This document shows, piece after piece, positions 1 to 8,348 of a stretch of DNA of 64,000 nucleotides. The stretch is from NCBI RefSeq assembly GCF_042429235.1, contig NZ_JBHMBA010000002.1. One strand, given 5' to 3'. Source of the DNA: Arthrobacter_B citreus. GTDB lineage: Bacteria; Actinomycetota; Actinomycetes; Actinomycetales; Micrococcaceae. A program made the translations under genes and the position numbers. Numbering within the stretch: position 1 is the stretch's first letter; each line of letters starts with the position of its first letter. A model generated the notes under the pieces. That model saw only the letters and a program-made list of their open reading frames with translations, did no database searches and was not told the origin of the DNA.

Positions 1-637
1 CCACTTGGGCGATGCTCTTGTCATGGGCCCCGGCAATGTCGGTCAGCGTTGGATCGGAGAAGAGGTTGTTTTTCCCTTCCGCGAATGGTGCCCAGGACTC
101 ATGCCGGACCCCGCGGTCACTCATCAGCTGGTTTTCCACGACGCGCTGGTAATACGGGTTCGTTTCGATCTGGTTGACGGCGGGGGTCACCTCATTGTGG
201 ATGATGAGGTCCACCAGCCGGTCCGAGGAGAAGTTGGAAACGCCGATGGCCCGCGCTCCGCCGTCGTGATGGATCTTTTCCATCGTCCGCCATTCGCCGT
301 AAACGTCACCAAAGGGCTGATGGATCAGATACAGGTCCACATAATCCATGCCCAGATACTGCAGCGAGGTGTCAAAGGCCCGCTGGGTGGTGGCCTCGCC
401 GTTGTCCTGGATCCAGAGTTTGGTGGTGATGAACAGTTCGTTCCGGGCAATGCCGCTGTTCCGCACTGCTCGGCCGACGGCGTCCTCGTTCTGGTACGCG
501 GCCGCGGTGTCCAGGGACCGGTACCCGGCGGCCAGCGCTGCACTCACGGCCTCCTCAGTCTGGTCCGGAGGAACCTGATACACGCCGAAGCCCAGGATGG
601 GCATTTCGACGCCGTTGTTCAGGATGACATATTCCAT
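1..637 (-). CDS. Aldo/keto reductase, partial (3' end off the left edge)
   Basis: NADPH-dependent aldo/keto reductase, cytoplasmic, expected to reduce aldehydes or ketones. Reading from the ATG at 637 (MEYVILNNGVEMPILGFG), the protein shows the family order: the N-terminal glycine-rich strand, the catalytic region SLDTAAAYQNEDAVG (Asp and Tyr), TTKLW with the catalytic Lys, and YLIHQPFG with the active-site His. It then continues through IGVSNFSSDRL towards the cofactor region. About 212 codons are present; the rest of a usual 270-290 residue protein lies outside the window. It is divergent from the DUF2891 gene across about 200 bp. The family call is firm; the substrate is unknown. Confidence 0.9.
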   Translation of the reverse strand, partial: MEYVILNNGVEMPILGFGVYQVPPDQTEEAVSAALAAGYRSLDTAAAYQNEDAVGRAVRNSGIARNELFITTKLWIQDNGEATTQRAFDTSLQYLGMDYVDLYLIHQPFGDVYGEWRTMEKIHHDGGARAIGVSNFSSDRLVDLIIHNEVTPAVNQIETNPYYQRVVENQLMSDRGVRHESWAPFAEGKNNLFSDPTLTDIAGAHDKSIAQV

Positions 638-841
638 GAGTTTTTCCTTTCGGTGCCCGGCAGGATCCCTTCGAGATTACAAGCGGGCGGCTTCCGGCGG
701 GAGGGTGCCGGAGCCGGTTGAGCCGGGCGGAACGTTATTAGCCAGGCTTCTATATCCAAGGGTGAGATGATTCGTCGAAAGACCGCCGCACCGCCGGCCG
801 ATACTGCAGCTCCCGGCACGAGCCGGGGAACGGAGAACGCC

Positions 842-2011
842 ATGACCCAGTCCCCTGCCTCCACTCAGCCGGGCACTCCCGCCACCTCGGGCACTCCCGC
901 CACCTCGGGCATTTCCGCCACCTCGGGCATTTCCGCCGGCTTGAGCAGTTCCGCCAGTTCAGGCAATGCCCGGCGGGATGACCTGGCTGCGGTGTATGCC
1001 GACGTCGTACTGGACAATCTGCGCCGGCCCTACCCCTTCGCCTCCCATCATGTGGAGGCCTCGCCGGCGGACCGCCCGAGTCCGCGCGAGCTGCACCCGA
1101 GTTTCCACACCTCCTTTGATTGGCACTCCTGCGTCCACATGCACTGGCTTGGCGTGAGCCTGCTGGAGTACGGGCTCGACGCCGGCCGGGACGCCGCTTT
1201 GCGGGCGGAGCTGGAGGCGACGCTGACCCCGGAGAACCTGGCCGTGGAGGCTGCGTATTTGCTGGCCCATCCGGGGTGGGAACGGCCGTACGGATGGGCA
1301 TGGCTTCTCCGGCTCGCTGCAGCCGCGGCTTCCTCATCCGATCCGCAGATCCGCCGCTGGGGAGCTGCCCTGGATCCGCTGGTGGATGACGTGGCGCAGC
1401 TGGTGGTGGCGTGCTCGGCGCGGGTGGAGTACCCGGTGCGGCACGGCGTCCACACCAACACCGCTTTTGGCGTGGGCATGCTCTACACCGCGTTCCAGTC
1501 GCTCGGCCGGACCGAAGCGGCGGCGGCATGTGCCGCGTCAGCCCGGCGTTGGTTTGGCGGTGACGCTAACTGGGCCGCGGACTGGGAACTGAGCGGTCAG
1601 GATTTCCTCTCGGCCGGTCTCAGCGAGGCGGACCTCATGGCCCGCGTCCTGGACCCGGTGGAGTTTGCCGCGTGGTTTGCGGCCTTCCTGCCCGGTTTGG
1701 CGCCGGCGTCGCGGATCCTTCAGCCGGTGTCCGTTACTGACGAGACGGATGGGTACATGGTCCATCTGCACGGGTTGAACCTCTCCCGCGCAGGCCAGGC
1801 GGCGCGGATTATCGAGGCGCTCGGCGCTTCCGGGACCTCGGGCACTGCGAGCGCGGAAGTGCTCCGGACGGCGCTGGACCCGCTGCTCGGCACCGGGCTG
1901 AAAGCAGTGGTTACGACCGAGTTCATGGCCTCGCACTGGCTGGCGAGTTTCGCGTGGGACGCCCTCAGCAGCAGGGACCAGCTGCCGGATTCACCCGGAC
2001 AAGCAGACTAG
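842..2011 (+). CDS. DUF2891 domain protein
   Basis: Cytoplasmic protein of the DUF2891 family, whose function is not established. The diagnostic block HPSFHTSFDWHSCVHMHW is present near residue 80, and further conserved Trp/His/Asn-rich blocks such as PVRHGVHTNTAFG, WELSGQDFLS and MASHWLASF follow. I chose ATG 842 because GGAG lies 6-8 bases before it. An in-frame start at 767 would add 25 residues with no ribosome site. Residues 11-35 are a Thr/Ser/Gly/Ala-rich tandem repeat not typical of the family, probably a disordered tail. Total length is 389 aa, about 40 more than the conserved part needs. The alpha/beta hydrolase follows 52 bp downstream on the same strand. Confidence 0.88.
   Translation: MTQSPASTQPGTPATSGTPATSGISATSGISAGLSSSASSGNARRDDLAAVYADVVLDNLRRPYPFASHHVEASPADRPSPRELHPSFHTSFDWHSCVHMHWLGVSLLEYGLDAGRDAALRAELEATLTPENLAVEAAYLLAHPGWERPYGWAWLLRLAAAAASSSDPQIRRWGAALDPLVDDVAQLVVACSARVEYPVRHGVHTNTAFGVGMLYTAFQSLGRTEAAAACAASARRWFGGDANWAADWELSGQDFLSAGLSEADLMARVLDPVEFAAWFAAFLPGLAPASRILQPVSVTDETDGYMVHLHGLNLSRAGQAARIIEALGASGTSGTASAEVLRTALDPLLGTGLKAVVTTEFMASHWLASFAWDALSSRDQLPDSPGQAD
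872..937. repeat. 18-bp in-frame tandem repeat
   Basis: The unit GGCACTCCCGCCACCTCG occurs twice exactly, and is followed by a variant with GGCATTTCC at its start and then a further half unit. It encodes the six-residue repeat GTPATS/GISATS at the N-terminus of the DUF2891 protein. Because the unit is a multiple of three, copy number can change without breaking the frame. Confidence 0.9.
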
Positions 2012-2063
2012 TACGAGGCACCGGCGGTACCAGGCGGCGGCGCAGGAACAAGGAAGGCAAACA

Positions 2064-3026
2064 ATGGCTCGAATGGATATGCGCGTGTGGCTTCTTGGAA
2101 AGGTGATGGGGCCGTTCTCGGTGTCGCATAAGAGCGACGCGCAGGTCCTCGCGGACCAGCGCCGCACCATTAGTCACAACCCCGCGGTCGACTGGCTGCT
2201 GGGCGGCATCGCACCGGGGGTGGAGGTACAGAACGGAACGGCAGCCGGCGCTGAAGACCGGATTCCCCTCCGGATCTACCGGCCCCGGGACACCGCGGGC
2301 ACCCTTCCCCTGGTGGTGCTGATCCACGGCGGCGGATGGAGCCTGGGAACGCTGGATATTTATGACGGCATCGCCAGCACCATCGCCCGGGATGCGGGCG
2401 CCGTCGTTGTTTCCCTGGCCTACCGGCTGGCGCCGACGCACCGCTGGCCGGCCGCAGCCGAAGACTGCTATGCGGCACTGCTGGACGTCACGCAGCGCGC
2501 CCATCAATGGGACGCCGACGCCGGCCGGCTCGCCGTGGTGGGTGACAGCGCCGGCGGGAATTTGGCCGCGGTGCTGACGCTGATGTCCCGGGACCGGTCC
2601 GGCCCGGCCATCACCTTCCAGGGATTGATCTATCCGGCCACCGACTTCACGATGAGCAGCCCCTCCATCGAGGAGAACGCCAAAGCGCCTTTGCTGACCA
2701 AGCGGGACATGCTTCGCTACCGGAGCCTCTACCTTCCGCAGGAGAAGGACTACAGGGAACCGTATGCCTCTCCCCTGCTGGCCCCGGACCATACTGGACT
2801 GCCGCCGGCGCTGATCCAAGTGGCCGAGCATGATCCCCTGCGCGACGACGGGCTGCGGTACGCCGAGGCGCTGCGCGCGGCCGGGGTGCCGGTCCGCGTC
2901 ACCACCTACGTGGGGATGCCGCATGGGTACCTCGCTTTCCCCCGGTTATGCCGCAGTGCTCCGCAGGCACTGGCTGAGCTGTCTGCGGAGCTGCGGCGGA
3001 ACCTTGGGGCCGAGGCCGGCGCATAG
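2064..3026 (+). CDS. Alpha/beta hydrolase, hormone-sensitive-lipase type esterase
   Basis: Probable cytoplasmic carboxylesterase of the HSL branch. The oxyanion-hole motif LIHGGGWSLG is near residue 93 and the nucleophile elbow is VVGDSAGGNLA near residue 157. The acid residue is in EHDPLRDDGLRY, and the catalytic His is in GMPHGYLAF near the C-terminus. The length of 320 aa is usual for the family. The start ATG follows GGAAGG with good spacing. It may be co-transcribed with the DUF2891 gene 52 bp upstream. The natural ester is unknown. Confidence 0.9.
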   Translation: MARMDMRVWLLGKVMGPFSVSHKSDAQVLADQRRTISHNPAVDWLLGGIAPGVEVQNGTAAGAEDRIPLRIYRPRDTAGTLPLVVLIHGGGWSLGTLDIYDGIASTIARDAGAVVVSLAYRLAPTHRWPAAAEDCYAALLDVTQRAHQWDADAGRLAVVGDSAGGNLAAVLTLMSRDRSGPAITFQGLIYPATDFTMSSPSIEENAKAPLLTKRDMLRYRSLYLPQEKDYREPYASPLLAPDHTGLPPALIQVAEHDPLRDDGLRYAEALRAAGVPVRVTTYVGMPHGYLAFPRLCRSAPQALAELSAELRRNLGAEAGA

Positions 3027-3116
3027 TTTCCTCACACGGCCTAACCCTTGGGAAAGCGGACGAGAAAGTGTCAATCTGGCCTTGACGTGATCCTCTTGTC
3101 AAGTTCTAATTGACAC

Positions 3117-3389
3117 ATGAATACACGACGCATTTTCTTTTGGTTGGCACTCGTCCTGCTGATTCTGGGAGTAACACTGGGCGGCCTCTTTGTCGTCCTG
3201 GAGTTGGATGGCTTCTTTGGGGGCATGTGCGCCGGCGCGGGCGTCATGTTCCTGGTCCTCGCGGCGTATGTCTTCGGCCGTTTCATCTGGTTTGAACGCG
3301 GGCGGGGCCAAGCGAGTGGCACCGAGTGGCTGCCGAGCCGGGACCGCAACGACTGGCTGCCCAGCCGTGATCAGGAGAACCGGTCATGA
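3117..3389 (+). CDS. Small two-helix membrane protein
   Basis: A 90-residue protein with two predicted transmembrane helices, around residues 5-28 and 35-60, followed by a short charged tail containing a near-repeat (EWLPSRDRNDWLPSRDQEN). No family recognised. Its stop overlaps the start of the next gene by four bases (ATGA), so the two are probably translationally coupled. The context suggests a membrane partner for the downstream helix-turn-helix protein, by inference only. Confidence 0.7.
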   Translation: MNTRRIFFWLALVLLILGVTLGGLFVVLELDGFFGGMCAGAGVMFLVLAAYVFGRFIWFERGRGQASGTEWLPSRDRNDWLPSRDQENRS

Positions 3390-3925
3390 GTCATCAGACG
3401 GGTGCGGACCTGCAGGAACAAATCGGCGCATTGATCCTCGGCAGCTACGAGGACGCCGGCAACCTTACGGAGGCGGATCACCTTGCGCTGGTCCGCAGGG
3501 CCGGCGCTGCAGAACAGGCCAGCCAGCAGCTGCAGCACCGCGCCGTTGCGGCGGCACGCAGCGCCGGAGTCAGCTGGGCAGCGCTGGGCCGTGAGCTCGG
3601 CATGACCCGGCAGGCAGTGCAGCAACGCTTCGGGAGCCGGCAGAATGAGACGGCAACGGATGATCGGGAACGCTGGCTGGGCCCGGTCACTGCCTTCGAT
3701 GAAATGACCGAACTGGAGCTTGCCGGAAAGCTGGGCTGGCGGACCATCGGCGTCGACGTGCTGAGGCACCGCATGCTGCGGACCGATACCCAGTGGGAAC
3801 ACCGCCGGGTGCTGTGGGCCCGGCCCACCCACTACTATGAAACCGACGGCTGGCAGGTGGGCTGCCGCGCCTTTCCCTGGTTGTATCTGGTGCGTGACCT
3901 CCACAAAGCGCCCGAGGAGGGCTGA
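3386..3925 (+). CDS. Helix-turn-helix protein
   Basis: A 179-residue protein with a helix-turn-helix near residues 58-80 (WAALGRELGMTRQAVQQR), preceded by an Ala/Gln-rich helix and followed by a Trp-rich C-terminal domain of unknown type. It is probably a DNA-binding regulator. The stop-start overlap with the membrane protein upstream suggests one transcript and a linked role, perhaps membrane-to-DNA signalling. No target is visible. Confidence 0.7.
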   Translation: MSHQTGADLQEQIGALILGSYEDAGNLTEADHLALVRRAGAAEQASQQLQHRAVAAARSAGVSWAALGRELGMTRQAVQQRFGSRQNETATDDRERWLGPVTAFDEMTELELAGKLGWRTIGVDVLRHRMLRTDTQWEHRRVLWARPTHYYETDGWQVGCRAFPWLYLVRDLHKAPEEG

Positions 3926-4062
3926 CGGCTCCCCTATCCCGCACACCGGATGACCATCTCCGGCCGAGTCTTCGACATGCTGCGGGTCTTTTTGATGAGG
4001 TGCGCTTGGGCCGCCAGGCATGCGCCGGTGGCAGCGGCAGTCATAACCCTGCCCGGGTGACG

Positions 4063-5229
4063 TCAGCTCAGGCTTTTCCGAAGCGCACCAAAGGGCTCCC
4101 AGAAGTAGTCAAAACTATCCTGCGCACTGCCGAGGAACCGCTGCGTGAAAACGACGCCAATGTCCCCGTCCGGGTAGACGGCGGCACTGACGCCGGAACC
4201 ACCGGCCCAGCCCCACATCCCCGGAGCCGACCAGGATGCGCCGGGACCAATCTGGACGGCAGTCATGAATCCCCACGACTCATCAGGACCGGCCATCTCC
4301 ACCATGCCCACCCGCTGGCGCGACGTCAGCTGGTCCTCCGTCATCTGGTGTCTTAGTGCCGGAGGAAGCACGGTGTCTCTCGCCAGCGCGGAGAGGAAGG
4401 TCAGGAAATCGGGGACGGTGGACACCATCCCTCCGGCCAGGGATTCGAACTGCGGCGGCTGCGCCATCGCATCGCGGTAGTCCACCGCCTCGCGCAGCCC
4501 GCCCCCGCCGTCGGCCTCAAACACCGTGGGAAAGCGCTCAGTGCCGGTGGGGAATCCGGTTCCGGCCAGGCGGAACGGCCCGCTGATCCGCTCCCGGATG
4601 AGCTGCCTCAATGGGGTGAGGGCTGCCACCGGCAGCAGCACCGAGAGCACATCGGCGCACGCGTGGTACATCCACCGGTCCCCGGGTTGGTAGGCCAGCG
4701 GCAGGTCGCCGACGCGGGCCATGTATTCCTCCGGCGTCATTGGCGGCGGGTTCGGTCCCCACAACAGGTCGCGGGTGGCTGCCGCGTAGGGAGATGCCGA
4801 AAAGTCGATGCCCAGCCCTGCCGTGCAGGTCAGCAGCTGCCGTACCGTAATGGGTCCGCGTGCCGGCACCGTCATCGACAGCGGCGCATCGGGGGTCACC
4901 AGGACCCGCGGATTGGCCAGCGCCGGGAGCCAGCGGGCGACGTCGTCGTCCAGTCCCAGCGTGCCGTCGGCCACCAGGCTCATCGCCAGCGCGCCGCCGA
5001 TCATCTTGCTCAGCGACGAAATCCGAAAGGGGGTGTCCTCGGCCATGGGCTCCGACCCGTCGAAATCCAGCGATCCGGCCGCGAAGATTTCGGTCTTGCC
5101 GTTAAGCCGCACACCGGCCACCAAGCCGGGGCACCAGCCCGAGCGCACGGTTTCGGCCAAGCTGTCCCACAACGGTGCGGCGGTTTCGGGCATGGCTCCA
5201 CTGTCCGGCAGCTTCGCCTGAAGAGTCAA
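4063..5229 (-). CDS. Serine hydrolase of the class C beta-lactamase/esterase fold
   Basis: Penicillin-binding-protein-like serine hydrolase (Beta-lactamase family domain), probably an esterase or D-peptidase rather than a true beta-lactamase. The nucleophile motif SLSK (SxxK) lies near residue 73. The Tyr motif is in WMYHACADVLSVL, and a Gly-rich third motif is in WGWAGGSGVSAAVYPDG. No signal peptide is evident, so it is likely cytoplasmic. It is 388 aa, usual for EstB-like members. It is convergent with the HTH protein and divergent from the VOC gene, with the starts about 45 bp apart. Confidence 0.85.
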   Translation of the reverse strand: MTLQAKLPDSGAMPETAAPLWDSLAETVRSGWCPGLVAGVRLNGKTEIFAAGSLDFDGSEPMAEDTPFRISSLSKMIGGALAMSLVADGTLGLDDDVARWLPALANPRVLVTPDAPLSMTVPARGPITVRQLLTCTAGLGIDFSASPYAAATRDLLWGPNPPPMTPEEYMARVGDLPLAYQPGDRWMYHACADVLSVLLPVAALTPLRQLIRERISGPFRLAGTGFPTGTERFPTVFEADGGGGLREAVDYRDAMAQPPQFESLAGGMVSTVPDFLTFLSALARDTVLPPALRHQMTEDQLTSRQRVGMVEMAGPDESWGFMTAVQIGPGASWSAPGMWGWAGGSGVSAAVYPDGDIGVVFTQRFLGSAQDSFDYFWEPFGALRKSLS

Positions 5230-5273
5230 CGGTGCCGGAGACGCGCGCTGCGCTGCACTGTAGGGTGTGCGCC

Positions 5274-5699
5274 ATGACTGCCCCCACGGTTTATCTCATT
5301 TTTCCGGGAACGGCACGCGATGCCCTCGCCTTCTACGCCGGAGTGTTCGGCGGTGAGCTTGCCCTGCACACCAACAAGGAATTCGGGAACGACGGCGACC
5401 CCGCCGCAATTGCGCACGGGACCCTGGACGGTCCCGTCACTCTGGCGGGTGCGGATGCCGCCGCGGACCAGCACAGCCTTCGCTGCGAGGGGATCATGCT
5501 TTCGCTGCTCGGCACCGCACAACCGTCACTGCTCCACGAGTGGTTTGACCGGCTGGCCGACGGCGGCCGGATCATCGACCCGCTGGCGCCCAAGCCGTGG
5601 GGTGCCTCCGACGGCCAGGTCAAGGACCGGTTCGGACTGCACGGGCTCATCGGGTATGAGCCGGCCGCCGGTGCAGCGGATGACGCAACGGGGGCCTAG
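5274..5699 (+). CDS. VOC/PhnB-like glyoxalase-fold protein
   Basis: A 141-residue single-domain vicinal-oxygen-chelate protein of the PhnB-like (3-demethylubiquinone methyltransferase-like) group: FPGTARDALAFYAGVFGGEL at the N-terminus, internal symmetry, and WGASDGQVKDRFGLHGLI at the C-terminus. The group is thought to bind small molecules or metals, and function varies. ATG 5274 fits family starts. An in-frame start at 5175 would overlap the divergent hydrolase gene. Its stop overlaps the stop of the convergent GNAT gene by four bases. Confidence 0.85.
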   Translation: MTAPTVYLIFPGTARDALAFYAGVFGGELALHTNKEFGNDGDPAAIAHGTLDGPVTLAGADAAADQHSLRCEGIMLSLLGTAQPSLLHEWFDRLADGGRIIDPLAPKPWGASDGQVKDRFGLHGLIGYEPAAGAADDATGA

Positions 5700-6268
5700 C
5701 GTTCCGGCTGCCGACCCCGCACCGCCGCATACAGCAGCATGTCCCGGCGCTCGCCGGCGATTTCCTGGTGGCTGCGGAGCAGTCCCTCCCGGGCGAAGCC
5801 GGCGTGCTCCGCGGTCCGGAAGGAGGCAGCGTTCCACGGTTCGATCAACAGCTCCACCCGGTGCAGCTGCGGAAGGGTCCAGGCGAAGTCCAGCAGGGCG
5901 AGTAGCGCATTGGCGGCAACCCGGTGGCCTCGGGCGCCGGGTTTGACGGCATAGCCTGCCGCCGCCCGTCCGGTGCCCAGCTCCCGGGTCCACAGACCGA
6001 TGTGGCCCAGCGGCCGGCCGGAGGCGTCATCGGCGATGCAAAACGCAAACCCGGTTCCCCGGACATGGTGCTGCCGCTGCCTCTCGATCCAGGCCACGGC
6101 CTGGTCCGGAGTGGCTTCGGCCGGAAGGGTGCCGATGGTCGGGACGTAGTCGTCCAGGGACAGCTCCATGGCCATGGCCGCGTCGTCGTCACGGAACGGG
6201 CGCAGCCGCACTCCTCCGTGGCGTGGATCGACGGCGGGCCAGGAGGGAAGGGCGGTCTGCGGTTCCAT
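5696..6268 (-). CDS. GNAT N-acetyltransferase, RimJ/RimL-like
   Basis: Acetyl-CoA-dependent N-acetyltransferase of the Acetyltransf_3 type. It has an N-terminal VRLRPFRDDDAAMAMEL, a beta-strand FCIADDASGRPLGHIGLW, the acetyl-CoA loop region AVKPGARGHRVAANALLAL and a C-terminal IEPWNAASFRTAEHAGF, which is the usual pattern. Substrate unknown. I chose ATG 6268; a GTG two codons upstream is also possible. The 3' end overlaps that of the VOC gene. Confidence 0.85.
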   Translation of the reverse strand: MEPQTALPSWPAVDPRHGGVRLRPFRDDDAAMAMELSLDDYVPTIGTLPAEATPDQAVAWIERQRQHHVRGTGFAFCIADDASGRPLGHIGLWTRELGTGRAAAGYAVKPGARGHRVAANALLALLDFAWTLPQLHRVELLIEPWNAASFRTAEHAGFAREGLLRSHQEIAGERRDMLLYAAVRGRQPER

Positions 6269-6306
6269 GCCCACAGCTTGGCACGGCTGGGCAGGGCTTG
6301 CCGGAA

Positions 6307-7689
6307 TTACACCGACCGCGTCTCACCGGACCGGTCGGTGAAAGCCGCCCGGAAATCACCGGCGAGGGCTTCATCCACCCGACGCGCCATGTCCCTGACT
6401 TCAAGGTGGTCGGCGGTCACCAGATGGTCCCGGGTGCTCTCCAGCACCAGCGAGGACTGGCGGCGGATCTCCTCACGCTGGGAGTCGTTGACCGCGTTGG
6501 CCGCGCAGTCCCGCAGCAGCCGCAGGATGGCGGTGAGCACCAGCGGCTCCGAATCCGCGAAGCGGCGCACCGGCCCGCAGACCAGATCCAGAAAATAGCG
6601 GTAGTCACGTCCGGCAGTGACCAGGCGCAGCACCCCCGCGGCGTCGCTATGGGCTTCGGGTCCCAGCCGCCGGCGCTGGAGATCCACCAGCAGGTCCGCG
6701 CAGTAGCCCATGGAGTGGGCCGCAGTGATGGGGTCATTGATGCTGGGGGAGATCGCCTTGACGGCAATGTCCGTCAGCTGGCGCAGTCCCAGCGCGGCAT
6801 CCTGCTCTTCGGTGCGCTCATAGCCAATCTCCATTGCTCCGGCCAGGGCCTCACGCACCGCTGCCATGGGCAGGGTCCCGCCGTCGTCACTCCACACCCG
6901 GGCCGCAGGGGTTCCGACCGTAATCACGTCTCCCGGCTGCACTTCGATGCGCATGGTCAGCTGGTGACGGGCCAGCATCTCCAGCAGCGGCTTGACGCGC
7001 ACGGCCTGGATGATTCCGCTGCGGGGCGCCGGCACCGCAGTTCCGTCGTCGGGTTCCGGGAAATCCTGCACCTCCCCGGTCTCGGAGCCGGGGTACGTGT
7101 CGCGAAGAACAGTCAGGCAGGCCTGGCGGGCGTTCAGCATCATGGTGTCCACCCGCAGCGACCGGGTGATGTGCCCCATGAACAGCAGCAGCACCACCCC
7201 GCTGGTAATGCCCAGCACGTAGACCAGGCCCACCACCAGCACCGGCACCGGACGGTCCGGATCCATCCCGTGCAGGCCCGTAATGCTGACCATGAAGGTG
7301 CCCATCAGGACCGCCAGCACCATCTGGGTGCGCACGTCGCGGGCAAATTCGCGCAGCAGCCGGGGCGAAAACTGCTGCGAGGCCAGTTGCAGGGCCACCA
7401 CTGTCAGCGAGAACGTGACGGTGACAGCGGTCATCACGCTGGTGGCCACAGTCTGCAGGAGGCCGCTGGCCGCCTCGGTCCCCGAAGGCCAAATCCACCG
7501 CGCCCACTCCGCATCGCTGCCGGGGCGAACCTGGAGCAGCAGCAGCGACAGCAGCAGGGCGGCCAGGGATGCACAGGTGGGCCAGAACCACAGCGAGGCC
7601 CGCAGCGCCTCGCGGTTGAACCGGAACCGCGGCTCGGGACCGGGATGGCGCGGACGGAAGGTGGATGAACCATGACCTGTCTTGCTCAT
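6307..7689 (-). CDS. DUF2254 membrane protein
   Basis: Integral membrane protein of the DUF2254 family (function unknown). Four predicted transmembrane helices lie in residues 30-180, including the conserved stretch TFSLTVVALQLASQQFSPR after helix 2. A cytoplasmic C-terminal domain of about 270 residues contains AVKAISPSINDPITA, typical of the family. Length 460 aa is usual. It stands alone between a GNAT gene and a MarR-type regulator. Confidence 0.85.
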   Translation of the reverse strand: MSKTGHGSSTFRPRHPGPEPRFRFNREALRASLWFWPTCASLAALLLSLLLLQVRPGSDAEWARWIWPSGTEAASGLLQTVATSVMTAVTVTFSLTVVALQLASQQFSPRLLREFARDVRTQMVLAVLMGTFMVSITGLHGMDPDRPVPVLVVGLVYVLGITSGVVLLLFMGHITRSLRVDTMMLNARQACLTVLRDTYPGSETGEVQDFPEPDDGTAVPAPRSGIIQAVRVKPLLEMLARHQLTMRIEVQPGDVITVGTPAARVWSDDGGTLPMAAVREALAGAMEIGYERTEEQDAALGLRQLTDIAVKAISPSINDPITAAHSMGYCADLLVDLQRRRLGPEAHSDAAGVLRLVTAGRDYRYFLDLVCGPVRRFADSEPLVLTAILRLLRDCAANAVNDSQREEIRRQSSLVLESTRDHLVTADHLEVRDMARRVDEALAGDFRAAFTDRSGETRSV

Positions 7690-7775
7690 CGGGACCCCTT
7701 TGGAGCGGAAACTCGGCCTGCTTCATTGTGGCCGGTCCGGGGCGGTGACCCAATCCCGCAGGCGCATCCCGCCGG

Positions 7776-8258
7776 TTATAACCCCGGCTTCTGTCCGCCC
7801 CCGGACAGCTGTCCCAGAATCCGGGCCAGCTCAATGCGGTCGGCGGGCTCCAAAACCGAGAAATACTCATCGGCTTCGCGCTTGCGGTCCGCCAGCACCG
7901 TCTCCCGCAGCCGCTCCCCCGTTTCGGTCAGCGCCAGCAGCGCCGCCCGCCGGTCCGTGGGGTGGGCCCGGCGCTCCACCAGCCCCTTAGCCGCCAGGTG
8001 GTCGACAACTTCTGTGGCGGAGCGGGGAGCTATGTGCAGCCGCTCCGCCAGCTCCTTCAGCCGCAGCCCGGGCTCACCGCCCGGTGCGCCCGGGCTGTCG
8101 GCGCCGGAAGCCGCCCGGGCCACCGCGCTGAGCGCCCGGAACTGGTGGGGAGTCAGGTCGTACGGGGCCAGCTGCTGCATCCAGCGCTTGCGCAATCCAC
8201 GGAAGGCCGCATGCATCAGGTCGCCCAAGGCCGCCGGGTCGGCGGAAGAGTTCATCAT
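7776..8258 (-). CDS. MarR-family regulator of the adjacent ABC exporter
   Basis: A 160-residue MarR/SlyA-type winged-helix repressor. It begins with a helical dimerisation region (LMHAAFRGLRKRWMQQLAP), then the wHTH (LRLKELAERLHIAPRSATEV followed by a wing rich in Arg/Pro), then a C-terminal dimerisation helix. It is divergent from the ABC transporter with about 90 bp between the starts, the classic arrangement for local drug-efflux control. The inducer is unknown. Confidence 0.9.
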   Translation of the reverse strand: MMNSSADPAALGDLMHAAFRGLRKRWMQQLAPYDLTPHQFRALSAVARAASGADSPGAPGGEPGLRLKELAERLHIAPRSATEVVDHLAAKGLVERRAHPTDRRAALLALTETGERLRETVLADRKREADEYFSVLEPADRIELARILGQLSGGGQKPGL

Positions 8259-8280
8259 GGAACCAGTCTACTCATTTAGC

Positions 8281-8303
8281 GGTAACCACATAGTGAGGTA
8301 ACC
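8281..8303. promoter_or_regulatory. Candidate MarR binding region (GGTAACC direct repeat)
   Basis: GGTAACC occurs at 8281-8287 and again at 8297-8303, 16 bp apart, inside the divergent intergenic region. The second copy sits in GAGGTAACCTC, which is nearly palindromic. Position and spacing suit repression of both genes. The site assignment is inferred. Confidence 0.45.
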
Positions 8304-8348
8304 TCTGTATTAGCTGCGGCGAAGATCCCCGCGGCATCAGGAGGAACC

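Noticed and set aside
767..841. Longer N-terminus for the DUF2891 protein
   Set aside because: No ribosome site at 767, and the extra 25 residues lie outside the family; ATG 842 has a good site.
6223..7668. 481-codon plus-strand open frame
   Set aside because: Shadow of the DUF2254 gene; His/Gln/Gly-rich with no protein features.
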